64,000 nucleotides of DNA, taken from assembly GCF_023184515.1 (NCBI RefSeq), contig NZ_JAAHBP010000008.1, forward strand, positions 62,001 through 126,000, in the 5' to 3' direction. The stretch is from Streptomyces sp. D2-8 (lineage in GTDB: Bacteria > Actinomycetota > Actinomycetes > Streptomycetales > Streptomycetaceae). The notes beneath the pieces were generated by a model. It was not told the origin of the DNA and did no database searches. It saw only the letters and a program-made list of their open reading frames with translations. The position numbers and the translations under genes are program-made. Positions 1-8,673 of this stretch are shown one piece after another; the stretch's first letter is position 1, and each line of letters opens with the position of its first letter.

Positions 1-124
1 GGACCGCCGCTGTGACGTACGCGGACACGCCGCGCTTGCCGGTGCGCGTTCGCAGAGCGCCGAGGAGTTCCGAGGGCATCGAGACGGAGATGTTCTCCGT
101 CCCTCCGGGACGGGGTGACTTCAT
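1..124 (-). CDS. RHH-type antitoxin, N-terminal part (cut by window edge)
   Basis: Reading leftwards from the ATG at 124 gives 41 residues beginning MKSPRPGGTENISVSMP and continuing SELLGALRTRTG and GVSAYVTAAV before the window ends. The NISVSMPSELL beta-strand/helix start and the GVSAYV turn resemble ribbon-helix-helix (CopG/VapB-like) antitoxins and match the spacing of the antitoxin at 826-1077 (YSISLPEDL, GFSAYVAEAL). An imperfect palindrome lies 10 bases upstream of the start, which would suit autoregulation. The partner toxin would lie beyond the left edge. Family call is inferred from a short fragment. Confidence 0.5.
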   Translation of the reverse strand, partial: MKSPRPGGTENISVSMPSELLGALRTRTGKRGVSAYVTAAV

Positions 125-134
125 GACTTCAGTC

Positions 135-148
135 TAGTACATGGACTA
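135..148. promoter_or_regulatory. Imperfect palindrome upstream of the edge antitoxin
   Basis: TAGTACATGGACTA is palindromic at 12 of 14 positions and lies just upstream of the ATG at 124 on the minus strand. RHH antitoxins commonly bind such short palindromes to repress their own operon, so this is a candidate operator. No binding data; inference from position and symmetry. Confidence 0.3.
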
Positions 149-433
149 TTACAAGGTTGAGGTGCTGTACGGCCCGCATCGTCGGTGAGTAGTCTCGGTT
201 CCCTGGATCTTCTTGTGCTCAGTCCCGGCGCCGTGCTGGATCGGTGCTGGATGATCGGGCGTTTCCGCAGGTCAAAGTCTTATGGTGGAGTTCCGCTTCA
301 ACGTCTGACGTCTCATCAAGAACTGTGCCCGACCCGCTTGTTGGTGGGTCGGTGCAAGTTTCTGTCCGCAGGTGGTACTCGCCCCGTCGTGAGGGGCAGC
401 GGCAGGTCCGGTCGGCGTGGCAGTGAGACTGCC
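149..433. other. Non-coding gap between two toxin-antitoxin modules
   Basis: I see no convincing gene here on either strand; the open frames are shadows with poor codon bias. The only clear structure is a small hairpin with arms CCGACCC (329-335) and GGGTCGG (346-352), downstream of the toxin at 434-826 read on the minus strand, so it could help end that transcript. The stretch is less GC-rich than the neighbouring genes. Confidence 0.4.
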
Positions 434-826
434 TCAGACCTTGACGACCTCCACGGAAGGGCCGCACAGGAGTGTCAGATCCTCGGGGTCGGACGTGAGG
501 ACGGTGACCGGCCGGGGTGCGTTGCGGGCGATGACGGCGAAGGCGGCATCGATGGCGTACTTGTGGCCGTGGAGGTGATGGGCGCGCAGAAGCGCGGCAG
601 CCTGGTCGGTGATCTCCTTGGTGACGTCGTGAATGTCGACGCGGGAGAGGATCCACTTGATACGGGCCGGGTGGATGCGCTCGTAGTCGGCCTCAAGCGT
701 GGTCATGGCGCCGGTGGCGACGCGGATGCCCTCTTCCGACGCCGCTTGGACCAGAGCCACGACGGTGCGGTCCTTGAGGTAGAGCTTCGAGAGGCCTTCC
801 CTGTCGAGCAGGAGGGTGCCGGGCAT
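434..826 (-). CDS. PIN-domain toxin (VapC-like ribonuclease)
   Basis: A 130-residue single-domain protein with the acidic residues expected of a PIN nuclease: D8 in LLLDREGLSKL, E45 in TTLEADYERI, D93 in YAIDAAFAVIA and D113 in TSDPEDL. PIN toxins cleave RNA in a metal-dependent way and are held inactive by a co-transcribed antitoxin. The start ATG overlaps the stop of the RHH gene upstream by one base (TGATG), typical of antitoxin-toxin pairs. Which RNA it would cut cannot be told from sequence. Family assignment is firm; activity is inferred. Confidence 0.8.
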   Translation of the reverse strand: MPGTLLLDREGLSKLYLKDRTVVALVQAASEEGIRVATGAMTTLEADYERIHPARIKWILSRVDIHDVTKEITDQAAALLRAHHLHGHKYAIDAAFAVIARNAPRPVTVLTSDPEDLTLLCGPSVEVVKV

Positions 827-1077
827 CAGGCGGCGGTCCCGCCGGCCTGCCGGTGGTCGTGGCGCAGCAGCGCCCGGGCGGCCTCGACCTCCTCGTGGGT
901 GAGAGCGTCGCTGGCGGTCTCGAAGTCGGCGACGATCTCCCGGAGCTTGTCCATGGCGACCCGCTGTTCGAGGGCCTCGGCGACGTAGGCGGAGAAGCCC
1001 CCCGGGCCGACGTGGGCGCGCACGGCCTCGGCGAGGTCCTCAGGGAGACTGATGGAGTACTTCCTGCTACCGCTCAT
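826..1077 (-). CDS. RHH-type antitoxin partner of the PIN toxin
   Basis: Starting at the ATG at 1077 gives 83 residues. This start is preferred because of a purine-rich GGATCGGCGG just upstream, and because residues before it look non-coding. The N-terminal KYSISLPEDLAEAVRAHVG and GFSAYVAEAL resemble a ribbon-helix-helix DNA-binding fold; the remaining acidic helix (EIVADFETASDALTHEEVEAA) would wrap the toxin. It is translationally coupled to the PIN gene. Such antitoxins neutralise the toxin and repress their operon. It resembles the fragment at 1-124, so the two modules are probably related. Confidence 0.75.
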   Translation of the reverse strand: MSGSRKYSISLPEDLAEAVRAHVGPGGFSAYVAEALEQRVAMDKLREIVADFETASDALTHEEVEAARALLRHDHRQAGGTAA

Positions 1078-1183
1078 GCCGCCGATCCTACCGGCGGTCG
1101 TAAGTCTTCGGTGGTGACAAGCTCCTGCGGGTCCGACTGATCCGCGCCGGCTTCTCTCGTATCCGGGAGATCCCACGCAGGGT

Positions 1184-1215
1184 GCCTCTGACCTGCGGCA
1201 GCGCAGGTCAGAGGC
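1184..1215. terminator. Perfect 14-bp hairpin between divergent genes
   Basis: GCCTCTGACCTGCG (1184-1197) pairs fully with 1202-1215 around a 4-base loop. No T-run follows on either strand. It lies between divergently transcribed genes (antitoxin and helicase), where a terminator has no obvious job, so it may be a leftover from a lost gene or a leader structure of the helicase transcript. Confidence 0.45.
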
Positions 1216-1322
1216 CCCGCCCGCTGGGATATCGACCTCTTCTCCGGACAGGAGGGGCGCCCTGTCCGGGGCGGGAGTGGGGGGTGGGAGGATGCGGGAA
1301 CTGCGAGGGAGGGGCGGGACGC

Positions 1323-3504
1323 GTGGGGCGTGGCGAGCGGGACACGGTCGCGAGAGGAGCGCGACTGCACGAGGCAGCGCAGGCAGTGGTCGTTGACCAC
1401 GCCAGGGCTGTCGAGGCGGTGCGGGCGGCGCTGAAGCCGATCCACGACGCAGCGGTCACGCGGGAGCTCGACGCCATCCCCGTCGCCCGGCTGCAGGACG
1501 TCACAGAAGGACGTCTGCGGCTGGGGAACGTCGAGAAGAACGGCTTGGGCACGGTGGGCCGTGTTCTCGAAGCGGGCCCCTATCGGTTGCGGCAGATTCC
1601 CGGTGTCGGGCAGCGGACCCGTCGACCAGATCCTTGCCGCTGCTCGTCGGCTTTCCGAAGCGGTGCACGAGACGGTGGCCGTCCACATAGACGTGGACCG
1701 GCCGGAGCCGAGCACCACCACGCTCGTCATGGCCCTGCACGTACTGGTGGAAGCCGGCCCGGACGCCCGGCGCGCGGTGGACCGGGCCGCAGCCCTGTTG
1801 GAACGGCTCGGCCTGTTGCTGGTCGACGCGAGGCCCGCCGCCGGGCGTTTCAGGATGCTCCTGGCCGGCCAGGAGAAGAAGGCACGTGCCCTGGCGGCGG
1901 TCGCCGAGATCCGCTCGGTGGTGGACGAAGCAGAGCAGACCGGCCTGCCTGAGCTGCTCGCCCAAGCCTCGGTGGACCTGCTGCGTGGATCTTCGTCCGA
2001 CATCGCGGCATGGGTGGACTTCGAACTCCGCTCCGCGGAGTACTACAGCCTGCTCGCCGGGATCTCGGGGCGGCTGCCGGACGCGGCAGCCGCCGAGGGG
2101 TTCCTGCCGGAGGAGATTGCCGAGCGGGTACGGACGCAACAGCTCGACGACTCGCACAGGCGGGTCTCCCTGCGCGGTTACCAGGCGTTCGGCGCGCGAT
2201 TCGTCCTTGCACAGCGCAAGGTGATACTCGGCGACGAGATGGGTCTCGGGAAGACCATCCAAGCGATTGCCGTGCTGGCGCACCTGGCTGCCGAGGGGCA
2301 AAGCCATTTCATGGTCGTCTGCCCGGCGAGCGTTCTCGTGAACTGGACTCGGGAGATCGAGGCCCGCAGCGCCCTTCGCGTCGTGGTTCTCCACGGACCC
2401 GACCGGCACTATGCGTTCGCCGAGTGGAAGGGGCGAGGCGGGGTGGGGGTGACCACGTTCGACGCACTGCGCGGATTTCCGGCGCCGGGCGGCGGGGAGG
2501 TCGGACTGCTCGTAGTCGACGAAGCGCACTCCGTGAAGAACCCGAAGACCAAGCGGTCTCAGTCGGTCGCCCTGTGGACCCAGCGTTGCGAGCGCAGCCT
2601 CTTCATGACCGGAACCCCGATGGAGAACCGGGTCGTGGAGTTCCGCAGCTTGGTCCTGATGCTCGATGGAGGAATAGCGGACTCCCTTGGCGAGCGGGAC
2701 ACCTTGGCAGGATCGGTCGCTTTCCGCAAGGCCGTCGCCCCGGTCTACCTGAGGCGCAACCAGGAAGACGTGCTGACGGAACTCCCCAGCCTTCAGCAGA
2801 ACGACGAGTGGGAGGAGCTGAGCACGTCGGACGAGGAGGCGTACCGCGAAGCCGTACGCGCAGGCAACTTCATGGCGATGCGCAGGGCCGCGTACATGCG
2901 CCCCGAGAAGTCGGCCAAGCTGGACCGGCTCCGCGAGATCGTTCAGGAGGCCGGCGAGAACGGGCAGAAGGCAGTGGTCTTCTCCAATTTCAAGGACGTG
3001 CTGGGCGTGGTGAGGACGGCGCTTGCTGCGGGTCCCACTACCGGTACTCCGATGTTCGGTCCGCTCACCGGTGGCGTCCCGGCCGGGCGACGGCAGCAGA
3101 TCGTCGACGACTTCGCCGGGGTCTTGGGGCCAGCGGTGCTCCTGGCGCAGATCCAGGCGGCCGGTGTCGGCCTCAATATGCAGGCTGCCTCCGTCGTCAT
3201 CATCTGCGAGCCGCAGATCAAGCCGACCATGGAGCATCAGGCAGTGGCCCGGGCCCACCGCATGGGCCAGGTCAGGCCGGTTCACGTGCATCGTCTCCTC
3301 GCCACCGGGGGAGTGGACGAACGCATGGTGAAGATGCTGGAGGAGAAGACCCGCTTGTTCGATGCCTACGCCCGCCGTAGCGCCGTGGCCGAAGCCACCC
3401 CGGACGCGGTCGACGTGTCGGACACCGAGCTGGCCCGCCGGATCGTCGAGGAGGAACAGGCGCGTCTGGGGATGACGGACGGAAGGCCCACGGCATCCGG
3501 GTGA
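1323..3504 (+). pseudogene. SNF2/DEAH-box helicase, split by a one-base frameshift
   Basis: The larger part (from about 1621) carries the SNF2 helicase motifs in order: GDEMGLGKT (Walker A), VVDEAHSVKN (DEAH box), FMTGTPMEN, VVFSNF, AGVGLNMQAA and the QAVARAHRMGQ arginine motif. Upstream, in another frame, ARAVEAVRAALKPIHDAAV through RLRQIPGVGQRT reads as the N-terminal region of the same family. The two join at an ACCC run at 1618-1621: dropping one C turns GQRT-RRPD into GQRT-VDQILAAAR. The proposed start is GTG 1323, preceded by GAGGGAGGGG. Either the gene is inactivated or there is a base-call error in the C run. The protein would be an ATP-driven nucleic-acid translocase; its target is unknown. 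Confidence 0.75.
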
Positions 3505-3567
3505 GGGGTCCTCCAGTCCGCAGCCAGTCCGCAGGACACCCGTGAACGGACGTCGGGAGCCAACGCA

Positions 3568-4080
3568 TGCGAAGAGCACCGCGCACGCCGCGACCAGCGC
3601 GAGCAGCGGCAGGGTGATCAGGACGAAGGGGATGAGCAGCCGCACGACATCGATCCGGTACGACTCACCCTTGAGTAACTGCATGCCCACGGCGGTCAGG
3701 GCGAGTGCGAGCAGCATCGAGCCGAGCACCAGCAGATTGCTGAAGAACTTGCCGAGCAGATAGGAGATCCGGCTCATGGGCGTCGCGGCCAGGATCTGCC
3801 CGACGCCGGTCCGCTCGTCCTTGGGCACGGACCCGCGCGTGATGCTGAACCCCGCGAGCGCCAGCCACACGGCGCCGCCGAGTGCCGTGACCACGCCGAC
3901 GTACCCACTGGTGTAGAGGCCGCGGTGGTCGCCCATCTGGAAGATCTGGAAGTCGGCGTCTCCGAGGGGAGCGGCGAGCAGGCCGAGGGCCAGGGTGCCG
4001 AGCAGGACGACGAGATAGGCGGGACGTCGTCGGCGCTTGCGGAAGTCGGCGAGCGCCACTGCTCCCATGGTCTTGGGCAT
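3568..4080 (-). pseudogene. ABC-2 permease, truncated after about 171 residues
   Basis: From the ATG at 4080 (TGATG overlap with the ATPase stop) the protein has a basic start, then hydrophobic segments near residues 21-39, 60-80, 112-133 and 147-170, as expected for the membrane subunit partnering the ATPase upstream. After ...ALVAACAVLF the hydrophobic pattern stops abruptly and the frame stays open by chance through the antisense of the helicase. Full permeases of this kind have about six or more segments and several hundred residues, so the 3' part is lost. The break at about 3567 lies 63 bases from the helicase stop and marks a recombination junction. Confidence 0.7.
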
Positions 4081-4994
4081 CAGCGCTTCATCGCCTGCGA
4101 CGAGCCGGCGGAGGTGGGGGCTCCGGCGGGTGCGGACGTTAACAGGAGGTATGCGTCGTCCAGTTCGGGCTGGACGAGTTCGGCTTGGGGCAGCGGCGGC
4201 TGCCCGGCGAGCAGCAGCCGGACTCGTACGCCGTCGGGCGTGCGCGTGGTGCCGCTGATCAGGAACTGCTGGCGCAGGGCGGGGAGACGATCGGAGGATA
4301 CGGTCGCTTCCCAGACCGAGCCCTCCGCGAACCGCAGCAACTCCTCGGGTGCGCCGTGGCGCAGCAGCCGTCCGCCCGCCATGATGGCGATCCGGTCGGC
4401 GGCGGAGGCGACGTCGGACACGATGTGGGTGGAGAGGATCACCACGCGGTCGGCGGCGAGACCGGACAGCAGATTGCGGAACCGCATCCGCTCCTCCGGG
4501 TCGAGGCCCACGGTCGGCTCATCGACGATGAGCAGCTTGGGGTCGTTCAGGAGAGCCTGGGCGATGCCGACTCGCTGCCGCATGCCACCCGACATGGAAC
4601 CGAGCCGCTGCTTGGCGGCATCGGTGAGGTTGACCAGACCGAGCAGCTCCGCGATCCGGGAGCGTGCGGAGCCGCGGGACAGACCCTTCGCCGAAGCCAG
4701 ATAGAAGAGGAACTCCTGGGCGGTGAGTTGCGGGTACACGCCGAAGTCCTGCGGCAGATAGCCGAGGGTGCGGCGCAGCGGCCCGGGGTCCTTGCTGATG
4801 TCGGTCCCCTGCCACAGCACCCGGCCCGAGGTGGGTTTCGTCACGGTGGCCAGTACCCGCATCAGCGTGGACTTGCCCGCTCCGTTGGGGCCGAGGAGGC
4901 CGAGGACGCCCGGATTCAGGTCAAGGGTGAAGGAGTCGACGGCTCGCTTGCCGCCGGCGTGGTCCTTGGTCAGCTCGTTGATCTGTAGATCCAT
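4080..4994 (-). CDS. ABC transporter ATP-binding protein
   Basis: 304 residues with Walker A GPNGAGKST (about 35-43), Q-loop in YLPQDFGVYP, signature MSGGMRQRV, Walker B LLIVDEPTVGLD and a switch His in STHIVSD. This layout fits the DrrA/CcmA-type ATPases that energise ABC-2 exporters. The last 90 residues lack motifs and resemble the accessory C-terminal region of such ATPases. It precedes the truncated permease in the same operon, so the exporter is probably non-functional unless another permease serves it. A GGAAAGG ribosome-binding site precedes the ATG. The substrate is unknown. Confidence 0.88.
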   Translation of the reverse strand: MDLQINELTKDHAGGKRAVDSFTLDLNPGVLGLLGPNGAGKSTLMRVLATVTKPTSGRVLWQGTDISKDPGPLRRTLGYLPQDFGVYPQLTAQEFLFYLASAKGLSRGSARSRIAELLGLVNLTDAAKQRLGSMSGGMRQRVGIAQALLNDPKLLIVDEPTVGLDPEERMRFRNLLSGLAADRVVILSTHIVSDVASAADRIAIMAGGRLLRHGAPEELLRFAEGSVWEATVSSDRLPALRQQFLISGTTRTPDGVRVRLLLAGQPPLPQAELVQPELDDAYLLLTSAPAGAPTSAGSSQAMKR

Positions 4995-5132
4995 GGGTGG
5001 TCAGCCTTTCCAGGCCGAAGGCGCTGGTGTGGTGGTCACTTGCTTCATTTCCGTCATGCTCCTGGCGGGCGTGCACCGTGCGCCATCTGCTGTTGTGCAG
5101 AGGTGGAGGTGGGGCCTCGTCCCTTCGGCCGA

Positions 5133-5894
5133 TCAGCTCTTCTGCTCGACCCGAACCCAGCCTCGGGGACTCTCCACGCTGATGCGGTGGGTTGCTCGGG
5201 GATCGTTCGGGACGTCGACGCGGTACTTGTCCTTCTCCTGGGCCCTGCCCTCGATCGCGTAGCGGGTGCCGTCCTTGGGGAGCGTCAGCTTGATGTCCCC
5301 GGTGTCGAGGTGGGCCGACACCCGGCGGGGCGCCTTGCGGAACGACAGGAAGTGCGCGGCGTCGTGGCTGCGCACCTCGACGTCCGGGGCGTTCGAATCG
5401 GAGACGGTGATGCGTCCGGTGCCGGTGGTCAGCCGCAGCGGCCCGGAACCACCGGCCAGCTTGATCTTGCCGCTCTTCGTGCGGACCGTGAGCCCGTTGG
5501 TGAGGCCCGCGGCGGTCACGTTGGCGCCCTCGGTGACCACGGTGACCGCGATGCCCGACGGGACCTTCACGGTGTAGTTGCTGCCACAGTTGAGGACCAG
5601 GCCGCTGCACTTGGCGGTGAGCCGCAGGGTGGTGCCGTCCAGCTTCCAGGACGCGTTGCCCTCCTCGGCTGCCATGCCGGTGAGTTTGCGGGAGACGGTG
5701 AGGTCCGGTCCGTCGCCGGCCTCGATCCGCACGTTGCTTCCGGAATCCACCGTCAGTCGCTTTCCGGAGAATTCGAACGTGCGATTGTCGTTGCGTGGTT
5801 CCACATCGAGATCACCTACCGAACCGCAGCTGCTGAGGGCCAACACGGCAACGAGAGCCGCCGCGCCCGTGCTCCAACGAGATAGTGATTGCAT
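5133..5894 (-). CDS. DUF4097-like lipoprotein (beta-helical adhesin-type)
   Basis: Start chosen at ATG 5894 (MQSLSRW), which gives a clean lipoprotein signal ending LALSSC; a GTG/ATG 18 bases upstream would only add MATIKY. The mature part is about 230 residues of repeated short beta strands (VKVPSGIAVTVVTEGANVTA, LTVRTKSGKIKLAGG, LRLTTGTGRITVSDS), the pattern of DUF4097 proteins. It should be lipid-anchored outside the membrane. It lies 138 bases upstream of the ABC ATPase on the same strand, so it may belong to that operon. Function is unknown. Confidence 0.75.
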   Translation of the reverse strand: MQSLSRWSTGAAALVAVLALSSCGSVGDLDVEPRNDNRTFEFSGKRLTVDSGSNVRIEAGDGPDLTVSRKLTGMAAEEGNASWKLDGTTLRLTAKCSGLVLNCGSNYTVKVPSGIAVTVVTEGANVTAAGLTNGLTVRTKSGKIKLAGGSGPLRLTTGTGRITVSDSNAPDVEVRSHDAAHFLSFRKAPRRVSAHLDTGDIKLTLPKDGTRYAIEGRAQEKDKYRVDVPNDPRATHRISVESPRGWVRVEQKS

Positions 5895-5966
5895 GTACTT
5901 GATGGTGGCCAAGCCGGATGGTCATCGGTATCTGCCGAAAGGGAGATTCTCGCGGCGCGCGGTTCC

Positions 5967-6356
5967 TCAGGGAATGCCCAGCCAGCGGAGTCTTGGCCAC
6001 AACTTGACCCAACTGGTATGAGGGCCGCGGCAGATCAGAACGTCGCTGTGCTGCCAGGGATTCATGGCGTCGAGAGAGAGCGGCGGCCGGGATTCGCAAC
6101 TGTTGAATTCCGGATCGATCTCCCGCCGTGCAGCGCGGGGGATCCCCTTCTGGCCGACCAAAAGGACTACCTCCGTGCCCTCCTCGGGGCGCCCGAATCC
6201 GTGGTACGAGTTGTGACCGCTGTGGACGGGCGGCAGCCCGAGCGCCGGGCCGTAGCGGTCGAGCGCGCCGGCCTCGGCGTAATTGCCCGCCACGATGGCC
6301 GTCCGTGACCGCTCGCCGGGCGGCAGTGATCGATAGACGCCGGCCACCTGCTCCGT
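5967..6356 (-). pseudogene. GT39-like glycosyltransferase, C-terminal remnant
   Basis: Read leftwards from 6356, TEQVAGVYRSLPPGERSRTAI is followed by VAGNYAEAGALDRYGPALG and SGHNSYHGFG, then near the end VLICRGPHTSWVKLWPRL. These resemble the C-terminal, extracytoplasmic part of actinomycete GT39/ArnT-like membrane glycosyltransferases (GNYGEAGAID-type and SGHNSY motifs). All membrane segments and the catalytic N-terminus are missing: similarity begins at the point where the opposite-strand aroH remnant begins. The stop at 5967 looks native. It cannot encode an active enzyme. Confidence 0.65.
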
Positions 6357-6592
6357 TCCCGGCGGCCGGGGCACGGGAACTCGGGCTGATCGACCTGCCT
6401 TTGATGTGCGCGCGGGAGCTGGACGTCAAGGGAGCGCTGCCGCGCACGGTGCGGCTCCTCGCCCATGTGGAGACCGACCGGGAGAAGAGCCAGATCCGCC
6501 ATGTCCATCTGGGCGGCGCGGCCGAGCTGCGCCCCGACCTCGCACGCCCCGACCCCACACTCGCCGAACACGGCCGAGCCGATGCCGGTTGA
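6356..6592 (+). pseudogene. AroH-type chorismate mutase, C-terminal remnant
   Basis: In frame from 6356: FPAAGARELGLIDLPLMCAR, then ELDVKGALPRTVRLLAHVET, then KSQIRHVHLGGAAELRPDLA, ending at TGA 6592. This matches the second half of AroH-family chorismate mutases (the cysteine-containing PLMCA segment, the GALPRTVR arginine motif, and the HVYLGGA strand). The first half, with the active-site N-terminal strands, is absent and no start codon with a ribosome-binding site is present. Chorismate mutase converts chorismate to prephenate; this copy cannot fold fully. It abuts the GT39 remnant exactly at its broken end. Confidence 0.7.
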
Positions 6593-6630
6593 CCGCCGCT
6601 TGAAGCCGGACGGCCACGCGCCGCCGACGG

Positions 6631-7953
6631 TCACCGGGTGGGCAGCACCGCCGTCACCCGCCAGCCCACGGGATGCTGCGCCTCAGCCTTGAAGGTGCCG
6701 CCGACCGCCTCGACCCGGCGGCCGAGGTCGGCGATGCCCGTGCCGCCCCCTTCGCGCTCGGTGGGCGCGGTGTCGGCGGGCTGGCCGTCTCCGTCATCGG
6801 CGACGGAGATCCGCAGCCCGTCCCCGTCGTCCGTGTGCCGTACGTCCACGATCACCTGGGACGCCGATGCGGCATGCCGCCGTACGTTGGTGAGTCCTTC
6901 CAGGACCACGCGGTATCCGACCGAGCTGATCTGCGGCGGCAGCCCGTCGAGGACGCCCGGGGCGAGGTCGAGGCGGGCGGGGATCGTTCCCGTACTGCTG
7001 AACCGGTCGACGAGAGTGGCCACTTCCTCCACGCGGAGCGAGGCCCGTGGCCCGGAGTGCTCCGCCTGCCCCGCCCCGACCTGCGCGTCCGCATCGCTCG
7101 CGCGGCCGCTGCTGCCGGCCGTCTTCGTGTCCGGGCGCACCCGCTCGCTTGCGCTGCCACGGCCACTGTCCCGGCCGCCGTCCAGCTCGCTGAAGATCCG
7201 GATCGTTCGGTCCATGGACTTCAGTGCCTGTACCCCGGCGGTCTCGATCTGCGGAAGCAGCGCGAGTGCCCGCTCCGGGGAGTCCTTCGCGAGCGCTTTG
7301 GCGGCTTGGGCGAGCACCATGACGCCGGTCACGTCATGGGCCGCGAAGTCGTGCAAGTCCCTTGCGACGGTGAGTCGTTGGGCCCGGCGCTCGGCTGCCA
7401 CGGCGATTTGGCGACGGCTGTCGAGGGAGCGCAGATAGCAGGCCGCGCCGATCGAGAGCCCCGCTGCGACGCCCCAGATCACACAGAGCCCCACGGTCTC
7501 GCGCTGCTCGGCCGGGGGGTTGAGGGTCAGCGAGATGCGCAGCGGGATCACGGCGATCGTCAGGAGGAGCCCGAACGCCACGGTGGCCGCACAGCCCGGC
7601 TTGGGGTGCCGTACGGAAGGAATGGCGAGCACGAGGAGCGCGAGTGTCTCCGCAAGGATCCACTGGGCCGTTTCGTTGTCGGCGGGCCCCCGATAGCGGA
7701 AGGTCACCCACAGTGAGCCGGCGCACGCGACCGAAACCGTCGTCCACAGCCGCCACGGCCGGGACCCGGACTGCCACAACGTGAGTGTCACCGTGGCGAG
7801 GAACGCCAGGACGGTGGAGCTGCGGATGAGCGGATGCACCGCATCTGCCTCGGTGGCGGCGAACGATATGACCCCGACCGAGAGAAGCGCAGCCCCAACT
7901 GGCCTGGCCAACATCCGGAATGGCCGCCCCAAGATGAAAATCTTCTTCATCAC
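6631..7953 (-). CDS. Sensor histidine kinase (HisKA_3 type)
   Basis: 440 residues. The N-terminal half has about five to six hydrophobic segments (residues 15-165) with short loops, so sensing is probably within the membrane. The dimerisation/phosphoacceptor helix is VARDLHDFAAHDVTGVM with H near residue 201, typical of NarX/DesK-like kinases. The ATPase domain has VLEGLTNVRRHA (N-box), VADDGDGQP and GTGIADLGRRVEAVGG (G boxes). A Ser/Gly-rich low-complexity linker of about 50 residues separates them. It is divergent from, and only 34 bases from, the response regulator at 7988, its likely partner. Signal unknown. Confidence 0.88.
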   Translation of the reverse strand: MMKKIFILGRPFRMLARPVGAALLSVGVISFAATEADAVHPLIRSSTVLAFLATVTLTLWQSGSRPWRLWTTVSVACAGSLWVTFRYRGPADNETAQWILAETLALLVLAIPSVRHPKPGCAATVAFGLLLTIAVIPLRISLTLNPPAEQRETVGLCVIWGVAAGLSIGAACYLRSLDSRRQIAVAAERRAQRLTVARDLHDFAAHDVTGVMVLAQAAKALAKDSPERALALLPQIETAGVQALKSMDRTIRIFSELDGGRDSGRGSASERVRPDTKTAGSSGRASDADAQVGAGQAEHSGPRASLRVEEVATLVDRFSSTGTIPARLDLAPGVLDGLPPQISSVGYRVVLEGLTNVRRHAASASQVIVDVRHTDDGDGLRISVADDGDGQPADTAPTEREGGGTGIADLGRRVEAVGGTFKAEAQHPVGWRVTAVLPTR

Positions 7954-7987
7954 ATGATTGGACTTTACAGCGTGCGAGGATCACCGT

Positions 7988-8632
7988 ATGACGACGAACA
8001 TTGTAATCGCGGACGACCAAAGAAGTGTGAGGGAAGGATTCCGCCATATCCTCGAAATCCAGCCAGACATGAAAGTCATCGGCGAGGCGGGCGATGGCGA
8101 GACGGCCCTCGAACTGGCCCGTGCGTTACGACCGGACGTCCTGCTGGCGGACATCCAAATGCCCTGTATGGACGGCCTGGAACTCACCCGCAGGCTGGCG
8201 GAGGAAGCGCCCACGGTCCGGGTCGTCGTGGTCACCACCTTCGACCTGGACGAGTATGTGCACTCGGCGCTGCGGTCCGGTGCCTATGGCTTCCTCCTGA
8301 AGCGGTCCGGTGCCGCCCTGTTGGTGGAGGCGGTACGCGCCGCGGTCGAGGGCGATTCGCTGATCAGCCCGCAGATCACCACCCGGCTCCTGCGCAGCCT
8401 GACCGTGCCGCACCGGGACCTGAGCCGGCAGGTGCAGCTGACGCCACGCGAGCTGGAGATCGCCCAGCTCGTCGCCGACGGCCTCACCAACGTCGACATC
8501 GCGGCCGAGCTGTTCATCTCGCCCGGCACCGTGAAGACCCATCTCGCCAATCTCCAGGGCAAGTTGAAGGTCCGCAACCGGGTGGGGATCGCGGCCTGGG
8601 TGTGGGAGGCGGGGCTGCGCAAGAACCAGTAG
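7988..8632 (+). CDS. NarL/LuxR-type response regulator
   Basis: Start ATG 7988 chosen for the GAGGATCACC site just upstream and because IVIADDQ then follows directly. The 214-residue protein has a receiver domain (acidic DD near 8-9, phospho-acceptor D in LLADIQMPCMDG, T in VVTTFDLDEYV, K in FLLKRS) and a LuxR-type HTH (LTPRELEIAQLVADGLTN ... FISPGTVKTHLANLQGKL). It should bind DNA as a phosphorylated dimer. Expected partner is the kinase transcribed away from it; the 33-base gap must hold both promoters. Targets unknown. Confidence 0.9.
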   Translation: MTTNIVIADDQRSVREGFRHILEIQPDMKVIGEAGDGETALELARALRPDVLLADIQMPCMDGLELTRRLAEEAPTVRVVVVTTFDLDEYVHSALRSGAYGFLLKRSGAALLVEAVRAAVEGDSLISPQITTRLLRSLTVPHRDLSRQVQLTPRELEIAQLVADGLTNVDIAAELFISPGTVKTHLANLQGKLKVRNRVGIAAWVWEAGLRKNQ

Positions 8633-8673
8633 GACCGACGGGGCCCGCAGTGGACCGAACGGCTGGAGGGACC

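Noticed and set aside
1501..3567. Continuation of the ABC permease frame for 690 more codons
   Set aside because: After residue 171 it loses membrane segments and simply runs antisense to the helicase; the open frame is accidental.
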